Positions 25,801 to 34,608 of a stretch of DNA of 64,000 nt are shown piece by piece. The stretch comes from CAZKCK01 sp964552325. Lineage in GTDB: Bacteria; Bacteroidota; Bacteroidia; Bacteroidales; TTA-H9. Below the pieces are notes generated by a model. That model was not told the origin of the DNA and searched no databases. It worked only from the letters and a program-made list of their open reading frames with translations. The stretch is from positions 1 through 64,000 of the forward strand of contig CAZKHA010000002.1 of NCBI GenBank assembly GCA_964552325.1, in the 5' to 3' direction. The stretch's first letter is position 1. Each line of letters begins with the position of its first letter. A program made the position numbers and the translations under genes.

Positions 25801-26519
25801 CACCATTCATAAATAGCACAAGCAAAATAGTTCGAATAATGTAAACTTAATAGGAAGGCAATAAATATAAAGATTATGCCAATTACAAATAGAAAAAAGC
25901 CTAAAAATGCTTTTAAATCTAAATAATTCTTGCCACTAGAAAATTTAACACCAAACAAAAAATCGCCATCTGACGATTTAATATTTAACTGACTCGGTTG
26001 TTCGGTAAGTATGTAAATATTATAGGGTGCATAAGCTTTTGAACAGCTTTCGGTTAAAAAATTATTTCTAATCGCATAAGATGACCAAATTTTTTGGTAA
26101 GTTACAATATGGTATTCGCTGTACTTGTTTGAATGAACCAAATACACACCATCGTTGGCAAACACACATTGAACTGTTTTATTTATAGTTAGCTGTTGAA
26201 TTTGAGCCCTGTTTTCTGTCCAGGCAATTAATGAATCGGAAAAATAAACTTGAACCTGTATTTCGTTATTGTTTTCTTTTACGAAATCGGGTAAAACACT
26301 TAACTCAAAACCAGGGGTTGAAATGGTTGAAACCAATCTGTTCGAAATAAAATCAAGATCCTGTAAGTCTTTTACAATTTTCTGTTGCAAACTTACAAAA
26401 TTTGATCTGTAAGTTTTAAAATAGCCGCTTAAGCCGAATGAAACCAAAATAAGGATTATACCTATAGCAAGCAGTAGGAATGTCCGTCGTCGCTTAAAAA
26501 GGTATAAAAAAATACGCAT
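22836..26519 (-). CDS. NtrY-like multi-span sensor histidine kinase
   Basis: The 1227-residue kinase has about eleven predicted membrane spans: one at residues 13-31, a cluster of roughly six to seven between about 205 and 460, and further spans near 720-745, 760-785 and 925-950. A HAMP-like segment follows (RKNITIPIFRKDELGQL), then HisKA with H1010 (QVAHEIKNPLTPIK) and a HATPase domain with N box LLKNAEQAV, DNGVGI and GMGLGL. The HEIKNPLTPIKL signature is typical of NtrY kinases, but this protein is much longer and the usual NtrX regulator is not adjacent. It is the last gene of the DUF4175-ybeY-mnmG operon, 5 bases after mnmG. The signal is unknown. Confidence 0.85.
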   Translation of the reverse strand: MRIFLYLFKRRRTFLLLAIGIILILVSFGLSGYFKTYRSNFVSLQQKIVKDLQDLDFISNRLVSTISTPGFELSVLPDFVKENNNEIQVQVYFSDSLIAWTENRAQIQQLTINKTVQCVFANDGVYLVHSNKYSEYHIVTYQKIWSSYAIRNNFLTESCSKAYAPYNIYILTEQPSQLNIKSSDGDFLFGVKFSSGKNYLDLKAFLGFFLFVIGIIFIFIAFLLSLHYSNYFACAIYEWCIVIVIVLFRLVFLTEFPAYFFNFPVFSPYYYASSWFSASLGDAFLNATTLLLISYYILYRSNSKERIFGVKFTNFDRFITYYLSLSWLLVLFFARDLVSNSSFEFVFTNPFEISTEVIVGLLCIIVLLSSLLTIMNRAFQLFDLTRVKLYIMDYSIIVPSTFLINYLITNEFSAFTLVPLLIHIGYYAVKRIQVFTSSTVLIAVVLTVLSLLFSVFLFKLVHEKEHTKRKLLLYAIESRNNDPLALANFLMQRDALQHDEKFINLAKNLTDSTENELVNYIEHNYFQGFWSQFTSNITICKPNDQLFIKPEGVEANCYDYFSQITGIQHDNDDIADFKSINTNQCLNGYFGKIVINEATPREFGIFIEFATRLLSNDFSLPELFIDQRVIGELNLGNYSLARYSSTNLLAKTGEFDFPQILNPIFVSHETEFFCNHNGYDHLVIKTGSNERLILSKQINYYTEIFSIFTFVWLFLVLVFLFVSLVYRIITLGSFAMPTFYLSTRIQIFIIFFIFVSFAAIGFFSISFYRDFYERKNLDFIKDKVHSIQIEVLSKISSTGAINSANRSRFETYLAKFASIFFTDIHIYKPDGLLYATSRPELFQMGLISSRLNPNAFQTIISNREAIYVTRETIGKLSYYSAFIPIVDNENLVTGVINVPFFARHAEFQRDVSKYLATFVNVFLFLSILAVFLAIIITNYFVKPLHTLSRYFSQLTIGRKNITIPIFRKDELGQLIELYNEMVVQLDETVHQLKERERESAWKEVAKQVAHEIKNPLTPIKLGLQFLIRAKQANDPDWNERFRSFSDTLLVQIESMTQMANSFSEFTRLPEAVYTQVKIDDLLAPAVMVLNEFKGSFDVVNGTRDLVIQCDKMQIIRVLVNLLKNAEQAVRGNELAKIQFTVNQINNEVHFSIFDNGVGIANENVDQIFKPNFTTKSSGMGLGLFMSKVIIDNHRGKLWFDSKLGEGTSFYIILPIDQSVADANLNQS

Positions 26520-26524
26520 AGCAA

Positions 26525-28351
26525 TTATTGTCGGTTTAAATGAAGCAGTAAAAATGAAATATCGGATGGAGAAACACCTGCAATTCTACTTGCTTGCCCT
26601 AAAGTTGCGGGTCGTATGGTACTAAGCTTCTGCCGTGCTTCAATCGTTAGACTTTGCATACTATTAAAATTGATATCAACAGGAAGCTTCAAATGCTCAT
26701 ATTTAATAAGCTTATCGGCTAATTCACGCTCTCTGCGAATATATGGCTCGTACTTAATTATCACTTCAACCTCGGTCATTATCTCCTTGTCAATAACTAG
26801 CATTTCACCGATTTGTTTGCTAAGTTGGGTATTATCTTTAACTAATGATTCAAGCCTAACCTCTGGCCGTTGCAATATTTGCGCTAAGGTGGTGTTTGTG
26901 GCAGTATCTTTAATTTCCTCAAGAATAGTGACAAGTTTACTAATTAACTTCATTTTCTTAATCATTCTATCCATGCGCTCTTTGTCAGCCAATCCATAGC
27001 CATAACTTTTGGGCGTTAACCTAAAATCGGCGTTATCTTGTCGCAGCAATGTTCGATACTCCGCCCTGGAGGTAAACATTCGATATGGTTCATCTACAGT
27101 CTTTGTTATCAAATCATCAACCAGCACGCCAATATAGGCTTCATCACGCGAAAGCAAAAATGCTTGTAAACTGTGAGCAGCCTGATGAGCATTAATTCCG
27201 GCATAAAATCCTTGTCCAGCCGCTTCTTCATACCCGGTGGTTCCATTGATTTGTCCGGCAAAAAACAATCCCCGTATCAGCTTCGTCTCTAGGGTATTTG
27301 TTAATTGATCAGGAGGAAAATAATCGTATTCGATTGCATAGCCAGGTCGAAAGATTCGCGCTTGTTCAAATCCAGAAATTTGCCTTAAGGCTGCTAGTTG
27401 AATCGAATCTGGTAAGGAGGATGAAAATCCGTTAATGTAATATTCAATTGTATTCCAACCTTCGGGTTCTACAAAAAGTTGATGTTCTGTCTTACTACTG
27501 AATCTATCAATCTTATCTTCGATGGAAGGACAATATCGTGGTCCAACCCCTTGTATTCTGCCCGTAAACATTGGCGACATCTCAAAACCTGTTCGAAGGA
27601 TATTGTGGACATTCTGATTGGTATAAGCTAAATAACAAGGTCGTTGTTCGGTAAGTTGTACCGAATCTAAAAACGACATCCTACCAGGGTTCTGGTCACC
27701 AGGCTGAATAATTAACTTCGAAAAATCTATTGACCGGCCATCAACACGTACAGGAGTGCCGGTTTTTAAGCGATCGGAACGAAAACCTAAATTTTGCAAA
27801 CTTTCAGTTATACCGATTGAATTGCGATCGCCCATACGTCCACCAGAAAAATTCCTTTCTCCAATATGTATCTTTCCATTAAGAAAAGTGCCATTAGTAA
27901 GTATTACAGACTTGGCATAAATAGTATATCCTAAACTCGTTTGAACACCTTGTATAACCCCATCTTTTGTTAGGATATCAACAACTGTATCTTGTAGGAA
28001 ATGTAAATTTTCGATTTGCTCAAGTGCATTACGCCATTCTATTGAAAAAAGCACTCGGTCGTTTTGCGCACGAGGACTCCACATTGCTGGCCCTTTTGAA
28101 CTATTAAGCATCCGAAATTGTATCATGCTTTTATCACTAACCAGACCAGTATAACCGCCCATGGCATCAATTTCACGAACAATTTGCCCCTTCCCTACCC
28201 CGCCTATCGATGGATTGCAGGACATTTGACCCATGGCCATCATGTTCATGGTAATTAACAACACCCTACTTCCCATATTGGCAGAAGCCGCGCTTGCTTC
28301 ACATCCTGCATGCCCGGCTCCTACAACAATTACATCATATTTGTCAAACAT
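26525..28351 (-). CDS. mnmG: tRNA uridine-5-carboxymethylaminomethyl modification enzyme
   Basis: MnmG, with MnmE, installs the carboxymethylaminomethyl group on wobble uridine 34 of several tRNAs, using FAD. The N-terminal dinucleotide fold shows VVGAGHAGCEA, with the conserved SCNPSIGGVGKG motif soon after, and the C-terminal helical domain has the GFEQARIFRPGYAIEYDYF region. The protein has 608 residues. I chose the ATG at 28351; an in-frame TTG 9 bases upstream is less likely. ybeY ends 5 bases before this start, and the NtrY-like kinase begins 5 bases after its stop. The identification is secure. Confidence 0.97.
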   Translation of the reverse strand: MFDKYDVIVVGAGHAGCEASAASANMGSRVLLITMNMMAMGQMSCNPSIGGVGKGQIVREIDAMGGYTGLVSDKSMIQFRMLNSSKGPAMWSPRAQNDRVLFSIEWRNALEQIENLHFLQDTVVDILTKDGVIQGVQTSLGYTIYAKSVILTNGTFLNGKIHIGERNFSGGRMGDRNSIGITESLQNLGFRSDRLKTGTPVRVDGRSIDFSKLIIQPGDQNPGRMSFLDSVQLTEQRPCYLAYTNQNVHNILRTGFEMSPMFTGRIQGVGPRYCPSIEDKIDRFSSKTEHQLFVEPEGWNTIEYYINGFSSSLPDSIQLAALRQISGFEQARIFRPGYAIEYDYFPPDQLTNTLETKLIRGLFFAGQINGTTGYEEAAGQGFYAGINAHQAAHSLQAFLLSRDEAYIGVLVDDLITKTVDEPYRMFTSRAEYRTLLRQDNADFRLTPKSYGYGLADKERMDRMIKKMKLISKLVTILEEIKDTATNTTLAQILQRPEVRLESLVKDNTQLSKQIGEMLVIDKEIMTEVEVIIKYEPYIRRERELADKLIKYEHLKLPVDINFNSMQSLTIEARQKLSTIRPATLGQASRIAGVSPSDISFLLLHLNRQ

Positions 28352-28356
28352 TATCT

Positions 28357-28815
28357 TCAAGTCTTTAGTGTTTCACGTGAAACAATCGTCTTATACGCTG
28401 TAAATCTGGCCATTAGGTCGTTTTCCAGCTCTCGCATCCTAGTCGATTGCTCGTCTGTTTTGTCCTTATTTCCTAACAAATGTAGCAACCCATGAAAAAT
28501 AACACGCAAAAGCTCATTACTAAAAGAATCTCCAAACTTAACACTATTCTCCTTCACTCTTTCTACACTTATAAAAATCTCACCGCTTAAGGTTGTACCT
28601 TCAGTATAATCAAATGTAATAATGTCAGTTAGTGTTTTATGCTTAAGGTATTGTTTGTTTAACTCTAACACCTTTTGATCCGTAGTAAAAGTATATGCTA
28701 ACGGGCCAATACTTCTATTTGCTTCCGATACAACAGTATTAATAAAATTAGATAAAACCCTTTTATCTTTTAAATTATCAGATACATCATCAAAATAAAA
28801 GTTGACTCTTTTCAT
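28357..28815 (-). CDS. ybeY: endoribonuclease/rRNA maturation factor
   Basis: YbeY is a zinc-dependent RNase acting in 16S rRNA 3'-end maturation and ribosome quality control. The family zinc motif H-x3-H-x5-H appears as H108 and H112 in FHGLLHLLG, but position 118 is Asp, in NKDK, in place of the third His. I recall the same GYKDK-type ending in other Bacteroidota, so it is probably a lineage feature with Asp as ligand. The 152-residue length and the N-terminal TDVITF-like segment (LTDIITFDY) are typical. It overlaps the 3' end of the 159-residue gene upstream by 4 bases and sits 5 bases before mnmG. Confidence 0.94.
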   Translation of the reverse strand: MKRVNFYFDDVSDNLKDKRVLSNFINTVVSEANRSIGPLAYTFTTDQKVLELNKQYLKHKTLTDIITFDYTEGTTLSGEIFISVERVKENSVKFGDSFSNELLRVIFHGLLHLLGNKDKTDEQSTRMRELENDLMARFTAYKTIVSRETLKT

Positions 28816-29291
28816 TTAACTATTTCCTTGCTTACTATGTTGCTATCAAAGTACATTTGTAAAAACTTCGTACGCCTAATACTATTGCTATTAGTAAAAG
28901 ATAAAATATCAAATACCAATGAAATTGAATGATTATAATTATCAATAACAACAGAATCACAAATGCTTTTAACTAAATCTAAACTTTCAACTACCGCTGA
29001 TTCATTCTCAAATTCAACTGAAGGTGATAGCTCATATGAACTGACTTGTAATGTAAAAACAAGTCTATTATTTGTGTTGTGTGCACTAAAAATTATCTCG
29101 TTAGGTAACAGTTTTAAAACTTGTTGTATAAATTCAATGCTACTAACCTCAAATACGGCTAGGGCAATACAAGAATAATACGAATTAGAGATGAATAGCC
29201 CGCTGCAGGCCTTATCTACTTCTGTTTCGAGCATAGATCTAAACACAGCATCGGGTTTACCTTTAATTAAGACATTTTGAAGGGCTTGCAT
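28812..29291 (-). CDS. small protein resembling a degenerate RsbW-type ATPase
   Basis: I do not recognise this 159-residue protein with certainty. Its layout recalls the HATPase_c_2 (RsbW-like anti-sigma) fold: a helix with LAVFEVSSIEF where an N box would be, then beta strands NRLVFTLQ, and a C-terminal strand HSISLVFDIL. The Asn of the N box and the glycine-rich ATP lid are not visible, so nucleotide binding is doubtful. An ATP-binding gene at this place between DUF4175 and ybeY would match what I recall from other Bacteroidota, but the match is by eye. It lies between the DUF4175 gene (4 bases) and ybeY (4-base overlap), so it is translated with them. Confidence 0.6.
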   Translation of the reverse strand: MQALQNVLIKGKPDAVFRSMLETEVDKACSGLFISNSYYSCIALAVFEVSSIEFIQQVLKLLPNEIIFSAHNTNNRLVFTLQVSSYELSPSVEFENESAVVESLDLVKSICDSVVIDNYNHSISLVFDILSFTNSNSIRRTKFLQMYFDSNIVSKEIVK

Positions 29292-29295
29292 ATTT

Positions 29296-32200
29296 CTACT
29301 TAGAATGGGTTTTGAGAGAACTTGTATATTTTCGGTAATAGGTACGCAACTTTATTGGGTCGGGTTTCAATACCAATCTATTTTCTTTGGAATTAATCTC
29401 TCCAACTTTAAAGTTATCTAAATTCATCACCGATTGCTCATCTTTAAACTCGGTTGACTTTCGCTGATTATCCATCTCCTGCATACGTTCAGCCTTTTCA
29501 GCCTCAAGTAAGCGGGTTTCAATTTCTTGCTGTCGTGCTAGCATTTCTGGAGTAATAGCTCTATTTATCAAATCATTCTCAATAGCTTCCATTTTCTTTC
29601 CAGCGTCTTTTAACAGTTCCTTCAAGCCTTTGTCGCCCGTTTCATTCATTAAGTCTTGCACAGCCTTCCGAATTTCGTATTGCTCAGCGGCAAGGCGAGC
29701 ACGAGCTTCACTACCTTCTTTGCCTTCTTTACCCTCTTTAGAACCCGGCTTTTGTTGCCCCGGTTTTGGTTGCCCCATGCTTTGCTGTTGGCTTCCCTTA
29801 TTAAGCTTTTGTTGTTGCTTGGTTAAGTTGCTAAGTTTAGCTCCTGACTTTCCTTTTTTCTTCTTTTTACTCGAACACATTCCACCCGAAGATTGGGGTT
29901 GCATCCGCGAGAAGTCCTCAAGATTCTCAGAAAGCATTAAGCTAATTTGATTCATAACACCCAACGTACGTTGTTGTTTATCTTCGATATCGGGATAATT
30001 TCGGTTCTTAAAGCCTGTGTTTATCATTCCTTTATAAAGCGAAACTTTATCACTAGCCTCAACATAGGCTACCACATCAACCATTCCAGATTTAAGGAAA
30101 TTAAGCAAGGAATCACGGAAAACCTCAAATTGGCGGTTAAAAAGGTGCTGATCAGAGAGAATCTTAGGGTTAAGTTGATTTTGTCGCTTTTGTGCATTAA
30201 AGCTAAGGAAATTATCCTCCTGAAAGAAGCTAAGATTGTTAATGTGCTTAATCAATTTTTTAACCTTTTCAATATTGAGCTCTAGCTCTTGCTCAAAAAG
30301 GCTATTCAGCATGTCGTTAAGTTCTTGCTGTGCGTTGTCAATTTTTTGGTCTACATCCTTCGCCTTTTCTTGCTGTTCGCCATCTTTTGAAGGTTTGTCA
30401 AGTGATTTTTGCAAATCCTCAAGGGCTTCATCAGCTTTTTGTACAGCTTCTTCCTTTAGCTCTTTCTTATTCATTTCATTAAAGGACTGCTCAACTTCCT
30501 TTACCAAGTCTTTGGCTTGTTTAAACAACCTATCTTTCTGCTCCGTGTTCAGGTTCTCGCCCTTTTGTAAAACTTCACTATTCAACTTATCAGCCTTACC
30601 CAAACTATCAATCATTGCCTGTAACTTAAGGGCTTGATCGAGCTGCTTGAGCAAATTCTTCTGCTGTTCCAACGCTAAGTCAGCTAAGTCCATCACCTTC
30701 TTTTCTTCTTGCTTGCGTTTTTCATCAAAGAATCCCTGCTTCTCGAGCTTCTCCATCTTTTCCTTAATCTGATCAAGAATCTTATTCAGGTTCTCTTCCT
30801 TCTTTTCAAGTATCTCTCTACTAGTTGAGTCCATCTCTTGAACCTGTTTAAACTGCTTCGAAATATCCTCTAGTTTATTACCACTTTCATCTAAACTATT
30901 CAAAATATCATTTTGAAGTTTTTGTTCCTCTGATATCCTTTCCATCTTCATAAAATCGCCCGCGAGTGAATCATTGCGCAGTTTTGTTTTTAATGATTTC
31001 TGCAATGTATTTAATGATTTGCTTTTGTTGGAGAGCTTTGCCAACTCTTCGCTTAAATCATCAAGCTCTTTTAGCATTTGTTTCTTTTGAGGCTTGCTAA
31101 TAGTAAACATTTGGCTTTTAACTGTATCACGTCTAAACGGATTTGCATCAAACAATAGCCATAGCGTATAGAGGGTATCGCGTCCTTGATTAAAATAGGA
31201 ATTAAAATTGAAAGAATAATCAAACTCTTTGCTTTTAACACCATACAGATCAATTATACTCATATTCTTGAATAAAATATTCTTGTACTTATCTAACACA
31301 AGATGCTCTATTCGCTTAAGTGAGTTGTCATCATACACATTAACGCGGTACTGCTTAAAATAAAACAAACTATCATGTGAAATATCCGTAACATAAATAC
31401 CTGGTCTATCATCGGGTAATGACTTGCTGCTTACAATTATGGTGTCAGCCATTAATTTATCGATGCTGTAAATCAAAAACTTTAGTGTAAAAGAAACACT
31501 GGAAGCCACGTCAAATGTGTAGTTGCCAGGGTCATCACTTATAACTTTTGAACTGAGGATAGTGGTTGAATCAATAACTGGCTGAATTTTCCCGCAGTAC
31601 TTAGTAGCCAATGCAAACCTGTATGAAGTGTATGCTGGAGCAATGAAACTATACTTGTTGACAAAAACATCTGGTTTCATGTTTAAATAAGCCGGATAAT
31701 TAAGAGTTGTACTAAATCTGGCAACAAGCGGTTTATTATAAACTTTTAACACAAATTCTTGCCCAATTTCATCAAAATTAACATTTAGTTTAAACCGGAT
31801 ATCGTTGTCAACTTTTTGAAATACATAGCTATAACTACCATCATTGTTAGGTGCAGCATGAAAGGAGTTTCCGTTATAAGATACAAACAAATCAGTTGCT
31901 TTAAACTCACTTTCTATGTAAACAGTAAGCTTAAAGTCTTCGTATTGATTAACGTCTAAAGCTACGGGCGAGATAGAATAAGTGCAAATTGCTGGTTTGG
32001 CAAATGGGATATTATAATTGACTAAGCGTTCAATTGAATGAGAAAAGCGTTGCTGATTCAGAAAATAAACTCCAGTATAAATTAGGATAAAACAAAGCAA
32101 TAAAACAAACGGAATTTTCAGCTGCCTAAGGTTAATAATATTGCCAAAATCAAATCGTTCAACAACACCTTCCTTCTGGTTAGCTGCGGCGAGGGCTAAG

Positions 32201-32544
32201 TGTGAGCTTCCTAAAAACTTAAGCTCCAAATAATTCAAATAAACATCTTTAAGAGATTCCTCTGAGGATAAGCGCTCGCCGAAACGTGAAAGTTTTGTTA
32301 AGTTAACTTTACGGCTAATACGCAACAAAAAAACCAGATAATACCCAAGTATCAATATATTCACCCCAAGAAAACCAAATAATATAAGCGATTTACTCAT
32401 AGGGGTCAAATAAAGCTTATCTTCGATATATAAGGCCGTCAGTATATAAAAAATATCAAAAATGAGCAAGTAAATCGACTTCCTTGCCAGGTTGATCAAG
32501 AGTTGCCGATGATAATATTTAAGTAGATACCTTGAAATGTTCAT
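29296..32544 (-). CDS. DUF4175 membrane/coiled-coil protein
   Basis: The 1082-residue protein starts with three membrane segments (near residues 20-42, 50-72 and 143-162), continues with a beta-rich extracytoplasmic part (about 170-480), then a very long charged coiled coil from about 490 to 1040 rich in Lys, Glu and Gln, with a Gly/Gln/Lys-rich low-complexity stretch near residues 900-960 containing runs such as GQQKPGSKEGKEG. This matches DUF4175, a Bacteroidota family of unknown function. It heads the operon with the 159-residue gene, ybeY, mnmG and the NtrY-like kinase. The name carries no activity; a scaffold or mechanical role in the envelope would suit the architecture. Confidence 0.85.
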   Translation of the reverse strand: MNISRYLLKYYHRQLLINLARKSIYLLIFDIFYILTALYIEDKLYLTPMSKSLILFGFLGVNILILGYYLVFLLRISRKVNLTKLSRFGERLSSEESLKDVYLNYLELKFLGSSHLALAAANQKEGVVERFDFGNIINLRQLKIPFVLLLCFILIYTGVYFLNQQRFSHSIERLVNYNIPFAKPAICTYSISPVALDVNQYEDFKLTVYIESEFKATDLFVSYNGNSFHAAPNNDGSYSYVFQKVDNDIRFKLNVNFDEIGQEFVLKVYNKPLVARFSTTLNYPAYLNMKPDVFVNKYSFIAPAYTSYRFALATKYCGKIQPVIDSTTILSSKVISDDPGNYTFDVASSVSFTLKFLIYSIDKLMADTIIVSSKSLPDDRPGIYVTDISHDSLFYFKQYRVNVYDDNSLKRIEHLVLDKYKNILFKNMSIIDLYGVKSKEFDYSFNFNSYFNQGRDTLYTLWLLFDANPFRRDTVKSQMFTISKPQKKQMLKELDDLSEELAKLSNKSKSLNTLQKSLKTKLRNDSLAGDFMKMERISEEQKLQNDILNSLDESGNKLEDISKQFKQVQEMDSTSREILEKKEENLNKILDQIKEKMEKLEKQGFFDEKRKQEEKKVMDLADLALEQQKNLLKQLDQALKLQAMIDSLGKADKLNSEVLQKGENLNTEQKDRLFKQAKDLVKEVEQSFNEMNKKELKEEAVQKADEALEDLQKSLDKPSKDGEQQEKAKDVDQKIDNAQQELNDMLNSLFEQELELNIEKVKKLIKHINNLSFFQEDNFLSFNAQKRQNQLNPKILSDQHLFNRQFEVFRDSLLNFLKSGMVDVVAYVEASDKVSLYKGMINTGFKNRNYPDIEDKQQRTLGVMNQISLMLSENLEDFSRMQPQSSGGMCSSKKKKKGKSGAKLSNLTKQQQKLNKGSQQQSMGQPKPGQQKPGSKEGKEGKEGSEARARLAAEQYEIRKAVQDLMNETGDKGLKELLKDAGKKMEAIENDLINRAITPEMLARQQEIETRLLEAEKAERMQEMDNQRKSTEFKDEQSVMNLDNFKVGEINSKENRLVLKPDPIKLRTYYRKYTSSLKTHSK

Positions 32545-32575
32545 AATTACTATTGGGGCAGGTGTTGCGAACCTG

Positions 32576-32583
32576 CAAAGATA
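32576..32583 (-). promoter_or_regulatory. TATCTTTG -7 box for the DUF4175-ybeY-mnmG operon
   Basis: On the minus strand TATCTTTG matches TAnnTTTG, 31 bases before the DUF4175 ATG. The nearest TTG upstream is 26 bases away, longer than usual. Confidence 0.5.
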
Positions 32584-32737
32584 AGTATAATGCCCATGGA
32601 GAACCTTTACAACAGCATAAAAGTTGCTGTAAAGACGATGTTTGAACGTATAAATTTGAATTCCAGCAAATTTAGTAGAATGCTGCTTCGATTGGCTTTG
32701 CTAAACCTTAGATGATAGAAAGAAGGAAAATTTTTGG

Positions 32738-32745
32738 TAATTTTG
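32738..32745 (+). promoter_or_regulatory. TAATTTTG -7 box for the acyltransferase-ileS operon
   Basis: TAATTTTG matches TAnnTTTG and lies 60 bases before the ATG at 32806. No TTG at the -33 distance. An in-frame TTG at 32734 overlaps the box, which argues against translation from there. Confidence 0.5.
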
Positions 32746-32805
32746 CACCCACCAAATTTTACATGGTTTTATAAACACCTGAAATTAACATTAATAGCAG
32801 ATATA

Positions 32806-34599
32806 ATGGCACTTGTAACCTCTAACGATATTCTCTCGATAGCCAAACCTATAAGGTTATTGGGTGGGCATTGGTTGGCAAAGAAGGTTTTGCGGTGGTT
32901 GGCTTTGGATAAAGCAAACAAACTTTACGATGCGTTAATACATTCAAAGGTAAAGGATTATGAAGCCTTACAAAAAATTTTAGATACCCTCCCCGTTCAT
33001 TATCAAATTAATGCAAATGCATTATCAGCTATTCCGGCTACGGGTCCATTCATAACTATCTCAAATCATCCGTTTGGGTCCATAGACGGAATAATCCTAG
33101 CCCATGCTATAGCCAAAGTAAGGCCTGATTATAAGTTAGTGGTTAATTTTTTGCTAAATAAAATTGAGCCTATTAACTCCTATTTTATCCCCGTAAACCC
33201 ATTTGAAGAGCATAAAGACAAGTTTAATAGCACTTCAGGAATTAGAAATACTATTTCGCACGTTCGTAACGGTGGTGGTTTAGGGCTTTTTCCGGCCGGT
33301 GAGGTTTCGAGCTTTAGCCTAAAAACATTAACAATAAGTGATATTGAATGGCCTGACCAAATTATAAAGTTGGTTAAAACGTTAAAAGTGCCGGTTATTC
33401 CTATCTATTTTGAGGGTCGGAACTCTAAAAGATTTTATCTGCTTGGCTTGTTGCACCCTCGCTTGCGAACCGCTAGACTTGCGAACGAAATGTTTAACAA
33501 GGTTAACAAAACCCTTAGGCTGCAGGTTGGTAAGCAAATAAGTGTTGAAACACAGGCTATTTTTACTGATTTGCAAGAATATAAGCACTTCTTAAGGTCG
33601 AAACTATACGCACAAAAACTTGCACTTACGAGTAATCAAGAACCTAAACATGTTTCAACCAAGCCTGCTGAAGAAATAATTGCACCAATACCAGTTGATG
33701 AATTACTTACAGAACTTGTTTCCTTAGAATCTTCTCAACTCTTTAAGTTAAAGGAATATACGGTTTATTGCGCCCCCACGAGTGCTATGCCTAAACTTAT
33801 GACTGAAATTGGCCGATTGAGGGAAATAACCTATCGCGAGGTTGGTGAAGGCACCAATAAATCAATTGATATTGACAAATTTGATGCACATTACCATCAA
33901 ATGTTTATTTGGAACGAAACCGATAAGCGAATAGTGGGGGCTTATCGCATTGGCTACGGAAGAGAATTACTACAGATCAATGGATTAAAAAGCTTCTACA
34001 TTAATAGCTTATTCCAAATAAAACGGCCTTTAGAGCCGTTGATGAATGATGCCATAGAATTAGGTCGCTCGTTTGTGGTTAAAGAATATCAACGCAAAGC
34101 CACTCCCCTATTTTTACTTTGGAAAGCCCTATTTGTAATTCTGGTAAAAGACGACTATAGGTATCTTATTGGCCCCGTAAGCATTAGCGGAAAATTTAGC
34201 GACACGGCCAAAGCATTGGTAACAGTTTTCTTACGTAAAAACTATTTTAACGAGGCCTTTGCACAACATATTAAAAACCGTGTTAAAAAAGGCTTTGAAG
34301 TCCCAAATGAAATTGATATAGAAACATTTCTGCGCATAACCAATAAAGACTTTGCTAAACTTGATGCCTTTATTCAGGATTTTGATCCTCAATACACTAC
34401 ACCTATTTTAGTACGTCAATACATAAGCTTGCTGAAAACCGAGATAATTGGTTTTAATATAGATCCAGATTTTAACTATTGCTTAGATGCCCTAATGTTA
34501 ATGGATATAAAAGGTACGCCAAAGGCATTCATGGAATCGCTGTCAAAAGATTTAAAGGATTTATCGAAAGTTGAAAGTCTATTAAGTGAATTAGAATAA
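32806..34599 (+). CDS. bifunctional acyltransferase of OlsF/GlsF type (aminoacyl lipid synthesis)
   Basis: Two acyltransferase domains are fused in 597 residues. The N-terminal half is a PlsC-like O-acyltransferase with NHPFGSIDG at 87-95 (H88, D94) and an acceptor motif PAGEVSSF. The C-terminal half, about 310-560, is an OlsB-like GNAT-fold N-acyltransferase with the hallmark ELGRSFVVKEYQRK. In OlsF of Serratia and in Bacteroidota glycine-lipid synthases the C-terminal domain N-acylates the amino acid and the N-terminal domain adds the second acyl chain. I infer an ornithine or glycine lipid product. I start at the ATG at 32806, since the upstream TTG lies in the -7 box. ileS follows 9 bases later. 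Confidence 0.85.
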   Translation: MALVTSNDILSIAKPIRLLGGHWLAKKVLRWLALDKANKLYDALIHSKVKDYEALQKILDTLPVHYQINANALSAIPATGPFITISNHPFGSIDGIILAHAIAKVRPDYKLVVNFLLNKIEPINSYFIPVNPFEEHKDKFNSTSGIRNTISHVRNGGGLGLFPAGEVSSFSLKTLTISDIEWPDQIIKLVKTLKVPVIPIYFEGRNSKRFYLLGLLHPRLRTARLANEMFNKVNKTLRLQVGKQISVETQAIFTDLQEYKHFLRSKLYAQKLALTSNQEPKHVSTKPAEEIIAPIPVDELLTELVSLESSQLFKLKEYTVYCAPTSAMPKLMTEIGRLREITYREVGEGTNKSIDIDKFDAHYHQMFIWNETDKRIVGAYRIGYGRELLQINGLKSFYINSLFQIKRPLEPLMNDAIELGRSFVVKEYQRKATPLFLLWKALFVILVKDDYRYLIGPVSISGKFSDTAKALVTVFLRKNYFNEAFAQHIKNRVKKGFEVPNEIDIETFLRITNKDFAKLDAFIQDFDPQYTTPILVRQYISLLKTEIIGFNIDPDFNYCLDALMLMDIKGTPKAFMESLSKDLKDLSKVESLLSELE

Positions 34600-34608
34600 A
34601 TATACTAC

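Noticed and set aside
29630..29950. Long forward ORFs with Pro/Leu/Cys or Ser-rich translations over the DUF4175 gene
   Set aside because: They are antisense shadows of a Lys/Glu/Gln-rich coiled coil and have no start signal or homology.
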